A DNA stretch of 64,000 bases from assembly GCF_018320785.1 (NCBI RefSeq), contig NC_054881.1, forward strand, positions 44,360,329 to 44,424,328. The letters run 5' to 3'. The notes below the pieces were generated by a model that was not told where the DNA came from, made no database searches, and was given only the letters and a program-made list of their open reading frames with translations. This document shows positions 40,701 through 49,234 of this stretch, piece by piece. A program made the position numbers and the translations under genes. The DNA is from Cheilinus undulatus (Eukaryota > Chordata > Actinopteri > Labriformes > Labridae). The first letter of the stretch is position 1, and each line of letters starts with the position of its first letter.

Positions 40701-42267
40701 CCAGCCTCCTCCTGTATAGACTAAAATTTCACCTCCTCCACCCCAGCCTCCTCCTTTATAGACTAAAGTTTCACCTCCTCCACCCCAGCCTCCTCCTTTA
40801 TAGACTAAAGCTCCACCTCCTCCACCCCAGCCTCCTCCTTTATGGACTAAAGCTCCACCTCTTCCACCCCAGCCTCCTCCTTTATAGACTAAAGCTCCAC
40901 CTCCTCCACCCCAGCCTCCTCCTCTATAGACTAAAGCTCCACCTCCCCCACCCCAGCCTCCTCCTGTATAGACTAAAGTTTCACCTCCTCCACCCCAGCC
41001 TCCTCCTTTATAGACTAAAGGTTCACCTCCTCCACCCCAGCCTCCTCCTTTACAGACTAAAGCTCCACCTCCTCCACCCCAGCCTCCTCCTCTATAGGCT
41101 AAAGCTTGCTGCATCCTCATATTCAAATTCATACTACTATGGATTAATTGCTTTTGAACTACATTTCATTGATTGGCTAATGGGGATATTGTGACATAAT
41201 GAAAAACTCAACAAGGAGACATTCGAGGACTTCCTGTTTTCATCAGTGAGTATTACGGCCACATCTATTAGCCTGAAAGCCACCAGTTGGCACCAACTCC
41301 ATAACACCTGGAGTAATCTCGGAGTGGCACTTCTGGCACGTGGCGCTGATGGACCGGTAGGGATGCTAGAGAGAAGAGAGGGACATGCTGCTCCAGAGTG
41401 TGGTGCATCACAGGCTGTTTCAATGCTGCTGGCTGAAGAAATCTGCCAGACACAGTCCAAAATGTTTTGTGTGTATTGATCATTTAGACCTGCATATACG
41501 TAAAAGTAGGTACCTGATTTAAAAATACAAAAGTGACCCTTAAACACATGCTCACTGAAAAGAGAAGGACTGAAGGTTCAGCTAAAATAAACTCTGATCT
41601 TCAGCTACATCATGAACCATCAGGGCTGTGCAGCTCTGCCTTCTGTCCTCTGACTTTAAACTAAACATTGACAGCAGTTTCTATGCAACAATTACTGCAA
41701 CACAGCAACACAAAACAATTTATTCCACTTCTGTTAGACACTTTTTTAATGCCAGGACAAGCAGGACCAGAGGTGTCATGTTTGTGGGAAGGAGAGATGA
41801 ACCGAACTGTCAAAGGCAGCATGAAGATGTAAGACTGGTGGAAAAACCTCTGATTCAGCAGATTCCCTAAAACCTCTGCTAGATCAGATGAATTAATCCG
41901 AAGCTCATTAAGTGTTAGGATCTTTTGAAACTGGATCCAGATGTACGTCATGCTGAAGTTCACATGACACCTAGAACGCTCTCACTGCTGCTGTCATGAA
42001 AAAATTGAACGTTTAGAAAAGAAGTCACAGCAGGAAACCTTGAAGTCCATCGCACCCATAGAGTCAGGCAGGAGATCGTCCCACCTGTCCCTTGAACCCA
42101 AAGAAAACACATGAAGAAGAATTGTCGTACCTGTCGAAGACCACGGCAGAAAAGCTGGGCTCAGCAAACACCACGTCCCCGGCTTTGAGCTCCTTGGTGG
42201 CCCTCAGGCCTCGACCTTTCTTCCCAGCGTCGAACAGCTCTGCGCTCTCCATGTTCCCCACGGTCAT
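33018..42267 (-). CDS. smyd1: SMYD1 SET-MYND lysine methyltransferase, 10 coding exons
   Basis: Coding exons from the start are 42267-42131, 37461-37288, 36630-36417, 36333-36203, 35410-35372, 35231-35045, 34953-34861, 33990-33827, 33381-33213 and 33137-33018. They sum to 1,428 nt (475 residues; human about 490) with all phases consistent. The split SET domain begins with KKGRGLRA (GRG at 18-20). The MYND zinc finger has ligands Cys52, 55, 65, 68, 74, 78, His86 and Cys90. SET motif NHDCWPNC starts at Asn204, and post-SET CGCEHC spans 273-278. A C-terminal helical region with HPNNAQLGM and ITKDLE follows. SMYD1 is a striated-muscle protein that works with skNAC, Unc45b and Hsp90 in sarcomere assembly and can methylate histone H3. 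Intron 1 is 4.7 kb. Which teleost paralogue this is (1a or 1b) I cannot tell. Confidence 0.95.
34230..34810. repeat. T-rich gcccatttttgcc repeat in smyd1 intron 7
   Basis: Loose repeats such as gccactttttgcctttttgc and cccattttttgtctttttat occur between exons 8 and 7, with C-rich runs near 34765-34800. A similar tract is at 44100-44420. Confidence 0.5.
35372..35410 (-). other. smyd1: 39-bp cassette exon of smyd1 (13 residues)
   Basis: The exon has a good acceptor (gttttgcag) and donor (gtatgt) and enters and leaves in phase 2, so skipping keeps the frame. It supplies residues from about 220 to 232, reading [13 protein letters not shown]. Mammalian and zebrafish SMYD1 are known to have muscle isoforms differing by 13 residues at this place, so this is the expected alternative exon. 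Confidence 0.85.
35600..36020. repeat. Non-autonomous element remnant in smyd1 intron 4
   Basis: The left part reads attaacgctgacagcccta and the right edge attaatcacaattaaagg, matching ends of a common fish MITE with TTAA-rich borders. The inside is diverged and boundaries are approximate. Confidence 0.45.
37004..37042. repeat. 14-bp perfect hairpin in smyd1 intron 2
   Basis: GTTTCTATTGTGTG at 37004-37017 is exactly complementary to CACACAATAGAAAC at 37029-37042, with an 11-base loop. The whole hairpin is 39 nt, too short for a usual pre-miRNA. Confidence 0.85.
37574..38612 (+). mobile_element. Degenerate Tc1-type element with transposase remnants
   Basis: The left end has tctataaaaaagtattcatc and the right, reversed, cagtgcctataaaaaagtat. 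Inside, plus-strand pieces of a Tc1-type transposase remain: [15 protein letters not shown], then [20 protein letters not shown] and later [13 protein letters not shown]. Stops and frame shifts break it. A run of about 28 A lies at 37670-37697. It sits in smyd1 intron 1 in antisense orientation to the gene. Confidence 0.85.
38671..39503 (+). mobile_element. hAT-like element with BED zinc-finger remnant
   Basis: The termini TAGGGATGTGTAC and, reversed, TAGGGATGGGTAC are inverted repeats. Flanking 8-mers tcaaacac (38663-38670) and tgaaacag (39504-39511) agree at 6 of 8 positions, consistent with an old hAT duplication. Plus-strand sequence at about 38800-38884 encodes [20 protein letters not shown], a BED-finger-like segment typical of hAT transposases. 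The rest of a transposase is missing. Confidence 0.8.
39512..40634. other. smyd1 intron 1 stretch without a recognised feature
   Basis: No gene or intact element is recognised here. The last 160 bp or so may belong to the larger element that carries the next minisatellite, because similar text (cagctcccag) flanks the dqx1 copy. Confidence 0.35.
40635..41155. repeat. 42-bp minisatellite, second copy, inverted
   Basis: About 11 units of the 42-bp repeat appear in reverse complement (cacctcctccaccccagcct and so on). The flank at 41100-41155, read on the minus strand (caattaatccatagtagtat, then gaatttgaatatgagg), matches the left flank of the 14505-15440 array. Array and flank were therefore copied together. 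Confidence 0.92.
41160..42130. other. smyd1 intron 1, promoter-proximal part
   Basis: No exon was accepted. A minus-strand stretch at about 41250-41360 encodes a Cys-containing [14 protein letters not shown] segment but has no family support. No mobile element is recognised. Confidence 0.35.
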
Positions 42268-42560
42268 TGTCTCAACCAAACAAAAGACAGGGACAGAGAG
42301 AGAGAGAGGACGGAGCGTCTGAGGGAGGGACGAGTGACTGGACGAGCTGCAGGGAGAAAAACTCTCAAACATCCAGGACTCAGCCAACCTCTCAGGGCTA
42401 AAAATACACCACCACCCTGCAGGCTCCTACCACCTCCCTGGAGGGACCAAGGAGAGGGGGTGAGGCAGAGGGAGTCTGACGGGTGGTGGTGGGTGTCGTC
42501 CCCTTCTTTGGGTCGGTTCCTCTGGGGTATTTTGGTCCAGAGCAGCTGTGACCGTCACTC
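42268..42560 (-). promoter_or_regulatory. smyd1: smyd1 promoter and 5' UTR with muscle-type sites
   Basis: Read toward the gene, TATTTTTAG (42406-42398) lies 131 bases before the ATG and can serve as a TATA-like or near-consensus MEF2 site. Upstream are a CArG-like CCTTCTTTGG (one deviation, 42502-42511) and a CAGCTG E-box (42543-42548). MEF2, SRF and myogenic bHLH control of SMYD1 is established in mammals; use of these particular sites is inference. The 5' UTR is pyrimidine-rich. Confidence 0.45.
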
Positions 42561-43136
42561 AGACTCAGGATGGGGAAAGGAGACACTCTCTGCTGTAAAG
42601 CTGATTTCTATACAGTAAGGGAGAAACTGACACCGTCAAGAGGATTTAAATCACTATGAAATTATTTTTCACCACATGGGGGCAGCAGAGAAAGCTTCAT
42701 TAAAACACTGACATATTAGCGTCCAACGCTGATTTTCAAACCTGTCAGCAGAGACGATGAATCTACGATTGAATATGATCTTTAGCTCTGCTTTGGTCTC
42801 CACCACAGGGGTCTTCAACATTTTATTAGACTCATGTGAGGAGAATCTAGAGAATCTTTGGCCTGACTATTTTTGTGTGAGCCAGAAAAACAGAGGAAAA
42901 AGACAGAGAGCCATTTTTACCTTGTTGTAGCAGACAGACGTCCACATTTGTGAGGCTTTCTGTTTCCATGCTGGTAGATTACGTCACAGGAAAGAGAAAT
43001 ACAGGACAGTTTGCCCTTTTCAAAGTAAAAGCCTGGTTTAGCATTTCTGCGGAGAATCATTGACAAAATACAGGCAGACAAGCTTGTGGTACCGCGATGT
43101 TGCTGACACATTGATAGTGGCAGGTTTATTAATATG

Positions 43137-44084
43137 TAGGGCTGCAACAACTAAACAGTAGGGAGGTTAGGGTTATGGTGTGCCTTGGCATGGCGTGGAG
43201 CTGATTACATCACACACAGACGGCTGATAAACTTCACTTTGGCTTGGTTTAGCACTTCTCTGATTATAATACGATGATTAGCAGTAAACCTGAGAAGATA
43301 TTCATCATCAACCGTGTTTCATGACAGAGGTGAGATGCTAGCGATCTAAAAATAGCTTGCTGTCATAAAACCTCAGGTGGAACTTTAGTTTCTGTTACTA
43401 TACGAGACTGGATTAAAAACAACAGCGCTGGACTGTCAAGTGTTCATCTAATCTAGAATATTTGCCTCACTGTGTGTTCCACATGTCCGCTAAAACAGGA
43501 GAGAGGAAGGAAAGGCGTGAGCTGCAGTCACAGGGCAAGAGGAGTGGTTTTGTTAGTGTGTGTGTGGGGGTGTGTGTGTGACAGAGAGGAGCGATAGTTT
43601 GTGTGTCTGTCTGATAGTTTGTCAGTCTGACAACAATCATCAACGAACTAACGTTAGCTTGTTGAATACATGAGTGATAAATGTTTATAAGTTATCATAA
43701 TATCAATAACTTGGCTGACCTGAGGCTCCTCTGGGATCAAATAATTGCAAGAGGACAAACAAAAGCAGAATCCCACTATAGGAGCCTTTCATTCAAACCA
43801 TATCCTCAGGCTGTTGTCATTAGTATGATCTTAAAGTGTTTATGTTTGTAATCAGGGAAGTACAGTAACAACATAAAAATAATGTCATTTTCATTTTTTA
43901 AAATCATAATTATTTTTGTTTATTCTGTGGCATGTTCAAGTTATTTAACAGAACTCAAAAAATTCATTTTTCTTTTAGTTTGAGAATAGAGATATTTAAA
44001 CCTGAACATTGTTTTGACAGTTTTGGAATATCTATCATCCATCTGATTCGTTGATGACTGAAAACATCGATTGTTGCAGCCCTA
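43137..44084. mobile_element. hAT-type MITE, 948 bp, with 8-bp target duplication
   Basis: The ends TAGGGCTGCAACAA are perfect inverted repeats over 14 bp. Flanking ttaatatg (43129-43136) and ctaatatg (44085-44092) agree at 7 of 8 positions. No transposase remains. A tgtg-rich microsatellite lies inside near 43555-43580. Confidence 0.88.
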
Positions 44085-44099
44085 CTAATATGGCCATTT

Positions 44100-44420
44100 T
44101 CCACCACGTGTCTTTTGTCACTTTTGTCGAACTTTTTTGACATTTATCCTGTTTATGTCCTTTTTCCATTTTATTTTGCCTCATCTTGCCCTCTATGCTG
44201 CTCTTTGCCCATATTTACCTGTTCTACCCATTTTTGCCTCATTTATTCCCATTTTTTTATATATTTTTTTTATCACATTGGGCCCATTTCTGAACACAGG
44301 TTTACTGCTTTTTTTTACCCACTTCTGCACTTTGATTTAATTCTGTAATCCACTTTATGCCCATTTTGTTAATTCTTTGCTGCTTTTCACCCATTTTTAT
44401 CCTTTTTTTTCAACTATTCC
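44100..44420. repeat. T-rich gcccatttt repeat
   Basis: Irregular repeats around ttgcccatatttacctgttc and acccatttttgcctcattta occur here, akin to the tract in smyd1 intron 7. Open frames are compositional. Confidence 0.5.
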
Positions 44421-44429
44421 ATCCATCCA

Positions 44430-44790
44430 ATTTTCTATATCACTTAATAGCTGTCATGAGGGCGCTGGAGCCTATCTCAGCTGTCATTGGGTTATTTCCT
44501 CTTGCACACATGACAAAGTAGAAAAGCAGTCGGAGAGCCCAGACCTCCGCCATCAGCCCTATCTCCCAATAGTAAAGAATCCTTTAAAAATTCCTGGATC
44601 CAGACGGTGATCTGGATCAGTCCCAAAATCTAATCAGTTCTTCCTTATGCCATTTCTTACATTTTCTGAAAATTTCATGAATATCCGTCCATAACTTTTT
44701 GAGTTATGTTGCTAAAAAAATTAACTAACTAACTAACAAACAAACAAACCCTGCCATCACATAACCTCCTTGGCAGAGGTAATAATCTAA
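44430..44790. mobile_element. Non-LTR retrotransposon tails
   Basis: The text ccatccatccaattttctat with ctggagcctatctcagctgt is a very common LINE tail of fish. It is followed by atatccgtccataacttttt and a short aact/aaac microsatellite, then cctccttggcagaggtaat, a second common tail. Both are non-coding scraps. Confidence 0.65.
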
Positions 44791-44919
44791 TCTTAAGTTA
44801 AGATGGTTGAAATCCTGAGTTTGTGTCCTGATGACTGTAACACCTTCTTTCTGCAAAAACCTTCCTATTTCAGCTCCACACCAAAGCACCAGATGTTTAA
44901 ATATACAAACACACATTTC

Positions 44920-44925
44920 TTTATT
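44920..44925 (-). promoter_or_regulatory. Candidate polyadenylation signal downstream of the spr-like exon
   Basis: AATAAA on the minus strand lies about 510 bases after the stop at 45435, a plausible 3'-UTR length. Confidence 0.4.
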
Positions 44926-45434
44926 TGCTTTTATTATAAATAAAAATTATTTTCAGGAACAAAGTGATTAAATTGTAATTGTAAACATTGAGGACTAAAT
45001 TATAAGTTGCCACATAATTTTCTTTTATCAAAGGAAAAAAGGCAAATTTACAATAAAAATAGCCTGAGGTAATAATTTACAAAGCTCTGATTACAAATCA
45101 ATAGATAAAAAAAATAAATTCATGCATAAAGGAATGTTCGAGTCCTATTTCTGATTGGAAAATAAACAAGTGCTTAATATTTCTAATGCCCGAGTACGTC
45201 ATTAAAGATTTCTTTAAATACTGACTGTTACTAATCCTTATGGAAATGAGAGCAGCACAATAACAGGTCTATATAATCAAAGGCACATCTTCAGACTTCA
45301 CCACTGTTCGATAAGTCACAGAAGGATGAACAGATACAGACTAAAAGAAAAATCTGGCGTCTAACACTGGCAGTAACAGCTCCCTGGAGAAGTTCTGATT
45401 TAAAGCAAAGGCACAGACACGTCTTTAACCCGCT

Positions 45435-45595
45435 CTACAAGTCATAGACGTCAATCTGCTCTCCTGACATGTATTTATCCTCCAGTAGCAGCTTCATCAT
45501 CTTAGCACATGACTCTTCACAGGTGAGCAGTTTCCCCTCAGAGAACATGTCTGAGAACGCTTTCCTCAGAACCGAGTTACCGGTGGTTGTCCGAG
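45435..45595 (-). CDS. spr: Probable last exon of sepiapterin reductase (partial)
   Basis: Minus-strand sequence encodes RTTTGNSVLRKAFSDMFSEG, then KLLTCEESCAKMMKLLLEDK and YMSGEQIDVYDL followed by a stop. The pattern of a basic-acidic helix, GKL..C..S..K...LLE...SG..IDVYD and stop matches the C-terminus of sepiapterin reductase, a short-chain dehydrogenase that completes tetrahydrobiopterin synthesis. The frame needs one base from an upstream exon at the proposed acceptor (ctccag before 45595). No other spr exons are seen up to the window edge, where only repeats lie, so the gene may extend beyond the satellite or this may be a stranded exon. Identification is by eye. Confidence 0.6.
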
Positions 45596-45660
45596 CTGGA
45601 GTCAGATTCCTCGTTGTGTGAGCAGACTTGGCCAATAAAGCTGATTCTGATTCAGGTTTA
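45596..45660 (-). repeat. Retroelement-like segment abutting the spr-like exon
   Basis: On the minus strand aatcagaatcagctttattg, then gccaagtctgctcacacaac and gaggaatctgactccag, matches a very common fish interspersed repeat. It runs straight into the proposed acceptor of the exon at 45595. Confidence 0.7.
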
Positions 45661-46600
45661 AACCCAACAGGAAGTTAAATGCTGTTTTTAAATAAAGACA
45701 ACACAAATTCCAAAATAAAAGCACAACTAAGAAGAGTTTATAGAAAATGATGATTGCTTGGGGGTTTTGAGATTAAAGTCTTAAATTTTGAGAGAAGAGT
45801 TTTTAATCTGAGAGAAGATTAAACAGAAACTGTGGGTTTAAATCTCGGAAAATCCTCAATAAACTTTACTCTTGTATATGCACATCTCCAAATGTGAATT
45901 TATAATTTCATCAGTGTAAAACTGTTATTTTCATCTCATGAATTTACAGTTTCATTTTGTTAATTTATGGCTTTATTCTCAGAAAATTATGGGTTAAATT
46001 TAGCTAAATTATGACTGTTCTAGGTAAATGTATAACTAATTATCATTATCTATACTTTAATTTAATAATGTTACAACTCTGTTGTGGTAAATTTACAGTT
46101 TAATCCTCCAAGCGTACCCTTTAATTTTCAAACTGAGATTTTCTTTCCTTTAAAATAGGCCTTAAATCCTTGTTTAAGTTTCGATTCTTGTAAATGTATG
46201 TTTTATAAAATTACAAATTCATTCCAGTAATCTCACGACTTTTATTTTCTAAAATTATTACTTCAACTCTTTCTAAATGTAAAACTTTATTTTGGTAAAT
46301 TTAAAAATTTATTTTTGTAAATGTATTTTGCATAAATCCCATCTTTAATCCAGTGAAATTCTCACTTTTCTACTTTTCTAGTTTTCTACTTTATGTCAGA
46401 TAATTTACAACTCAATTCTTGTAAATGTTTGGAACATTTTATACCTTTAATTTTGAAAAGCTTTATTTTGGTAGATTCATGACTACTTCAGCACATGTAA
46501 ATTTTGTTTTTTTAAATTTACAACTTCATCCTTTAAAATTTGAAAGTTTTACCATGTAAAATGACCACTTTCTCATTTTCAATTTACAACTTTATTGGGT
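45661..46600. repeat. A/T-rich degenerate repeat
   Basis: Units such as aaatttacagtttaatcctc and ttgtaaatgtatgttttata repeat loosely; it is another member of the T-rich family. A small ggttaggttaggttaggg run at about 46600-46616 follows. Confidence 0.55.
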
Positions 46601-46616
46601 TAGGTTAGGTTAGGGT

Positions 46617-47733
46617 TAGTGTTATGAATTTCCCATGCTGTCAAAATGGCGGCATCTGGTGGCCGAGAGTGATACAGCTCTGAAAGGGGCAATAGTAATG
46701 ATTGCTGGCAGGTGTGACAGCCACACAGGTGTGCCTGCAGCTAGAATTAAAGCTCAGTACAGTCAGAGCAGAGGTCTCTGACTTCCATCCACTTTCCCAG
46801 CCATGCGTCCCTAAGAAAGTAAGATTGTTACCTTGTTTTGTTGTATTTTCTTTACCATTTTATGTTAATTTATATCAATTGATACTTGATTATTCCAATT
46901 TATGTTAATCTATTACTCTAATTGTTTGTTAACACAGATACCATGGTCTGGATGGACAATAAAACTCCAAAGTGTTCCCCTTGTTACTGGCTCTTTAATT
47001 TGACAAAACTAAGGTGGTCAGCTCCTTTAATGAGAACCAACTACAAGTTTTAATAGTTAGGGTTAGGTTTCACAGATTCATGCTTACTTAATCCTGTATG
47101 GGATTGAGGTGCACGGGCTTGAGGTTATGTAGAGCTCGTGGTCCCTCAATATCTCTCAGTTAGAGAACTGTAAGATCATCTGAGTAATAGATCTGTCCTC
47201 TATCTGTGGTCACGCGCCTTCATCATCATTTAAAATCCAAATTAATCCAGGGTGATATGGGTGAATATATGTTTAATGTCTCTCTCTATTTTCTTGTTAC
47301 TCAAGACAACAATCGTGCACTTTGTACGTCTGCTGCAAGGTCTGATGACACTGGGGATCCAGCGGAGGAGGCTGTAGGTAAGTGTATAAATAATTCTCTA
47401 ACTTCTTATGTTCATTTCTCACAGTTGTTCATCTGTTATTGCTGTGAGGTGAGTCTTAGGATGTCTGACTATCAATACACTCAGAGTCTTGAGGTACACT
47501 GATTTTCAAGATAATAGATTCACTTTCCTGAGATCATATCTGTATTTGACTAAATATAGTTAGTGTTATTGATAGATAATTAGGCCAATTACGTTTTTTT
47601 GTGAGAAATGAAGGGCTCAGTTCTCTAAGAGTTTACAGTTGAAAACAGATAGGTCTCAGGTGGGTGTTGCTCCTGTTTTCTGGGGGAAGAATGCTCCGTT
47701 CAAGGTCCTGTTACTCAGGTGAGTAACAGTCGG
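46617..47733. other. Intergenic sequence without a recognised gene
   Basis: No exon could be assigned. Around 46955-46965 a minus- or plus-strand end with aataaaactccaaagtgttc looks like the 3' end of some transcript or retroelement, but nothing identifies it. Confidence 0.35.
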
Positions 47734-47788
47734 GTTAGGGTTAGGGTTAGGGTTAGGGTTAGGGTCAGGGTTAGGGTCAGGGTTAGGG
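47734..47788. repeat. Interstitial telomere-like (TTAGGG)n tract
   Basis: About nine hexamers, mostly TTAGGG with two TCAGGG variants, run on the plus strand. It lies about 1.5 kb before the long satellite. The tract is short and continues into ordinary sequence, so it is not a chromosome end. Confidence 0.9.
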
Positions 47789-47809
47789 ACAGCCCATTGA
47801 AAATGAATT

Positions 47810-49234
47810 GAGATTCCAGGTTCCAGATTTCAGTCGCCAAAATGAATGGGATAGATACAAATTTGAAATGTTGGAATTTGGAAATTTCCAACTTCCTCTT
47901 CCAAAACGGCAACTTCCTCTTCCATAATTCCAACTTTAAGATGAAATTCAAACAATGACCACCGGGGGCGCTGCCGCCTGTCGAAAAACACAAATTTCCA
48001 CTTCCAAATTCCAACTTTAATATGGGTTAGGGTGCTGCCCTATCTTTGCCCTTAGCTACTGCTGAGTGGTTTTATGACCCCAAAATGATTCCTTTGATGG
48101 GTTATTGCCCGTCATATGTCAGTGAGTGGCCCCTGAGCCATTTTGACTGTGGAATTGTGTGGGCACCCCTGTCATAGTAAGTCTTTAGCCCCCTGTAGTG
48201 GGGCGTGAGCCACGTTGGCATTACTAAGCTGAACCTTTGCCCAGGCATAACTTGGGAACCGGGCAATGCAGAGAGCCAGCAAGCAGATCGCCGCGCTCGG
48301 CCCCCTCTAAGGGCTGGTCAAGGTTCTAGCCACCTGCTGAAACTTTTGTGCCGAAATGTGCTGGCAGAGCACAGGCACCCACGTCAGGCCATAGCCTGAG
48401 TAAAACAGTGCACATATATATATCAATCGATTTCAGGAGTTGATAAGCTACCAAGTCAGGACCGTCAAAAGTGTCATTTTGGTCACTTTTGAACCTCTGT
48501 AACTCGGCCACCAAGGCACACAGGGAGCTACCGGAGACCTTTCTCGGCTCGTCTCGGTCCCCTCTATCAGACCAGTAGGGTTTCAGCTGGCTGTGGCCAC
48601 ATTTTTGACACAATGTTCTGTTATACCCAGATGGCCCAGGCCACGTAAAAGCCTGTCTGGAACTGTGCACAGATATGTCTGAACAGGTCCCCTAGGTCGC
48701 TCCGGGACCGAGTTCTGACCAATCAAAGATGTCATTTTTCTGACTTTTGAACCTCTGTAGCTCGGTCACCGAGGCACACAGGGAGCTACCGGAGACCTTT
48801 TCACGCTCGTCTTGGCCCCCTCTATCAGACCAGTAGGGTTTCAGCCTGCTGCGCCCACATTTTTGACACGATGTTCTGTTATACCCAGATGGTCCAGGCC
48901 ACGTGAAAGCCTGTCTGAAACTGTGCACAGACATTTCTGAACAGATCCCCTACGTTGCTTCGGGACTGAGTTCTGACCCCTCAAATGATCAACTTTTTCA
49001 ACGAAAAATGACCCGTAACTAGGCAACAGAAGCACCTGGGACGATGGGGACAACTGCTCTGGATCGGGCTGGAAGAGTACTACAAGAATGCAAATAAAAA
49101 ACCCCATGTCTAATGAAAGCAAGTGCATGGCAAAGCCCTCACTGTCTCAAAGGGTTAAGGACAATGTTGGCATTTGAGATGGAGAAGAGTCAAGATTTGA
49201 ATTTCTTGTCCTACGGCCAAATTAGACACATCAT
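47810..49234. repeat. Diverged satellite-related units bordering the main array
   Basis: A motif like gtaactcggccaccaaggca recurs at about 48246, 48499, 48756 and 49014, spaced about 253-258 bp. Two neighbouring units, 48430-48670 and 48690-48930, translate to similar minus-strand peptides containing FTWPGPSGYNRT. Related motifs (gtaactggtaaacgcaagca and gtaactcaggaacgcaaggg) occur in each main-array monomer. The region 47815-48010 is rich in ttccaa/attcc like one segment of the monomer. Confidence 0.7.

Noticed and set aside
40473..41132. Glycine/tryptophan-rich 219-codon minus-strand frame
   Set aside because: Same minisatellite in smyd1 intron 1, with open frame due to period 42.
41246..41480. 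A cysteine-containing [14 protein letters not shown] stretch as an extra smyd1 exon
   Set aside because: The genuine MYND exon at 37288-37461 joins in frame to exon 1, and this segment shows no MYND spacing or clear splice pair.
44115..44348. Hydrophobic 77-codon frames resembling membrane proteins
   Set aside because: They are produced by a T-rich repeat and have no gene context.
47734..47788. A chromosome end
   Set aside because: The TTAGGG run is only about 55 bp and is followed by 16 kb of other sequence.
48326..48934. Two similar peptides containing FTWPGPSGYNRT
   Set aside because: They come from neighbouring diverged satellite units. No start, splice or coding bias supports a gene family.
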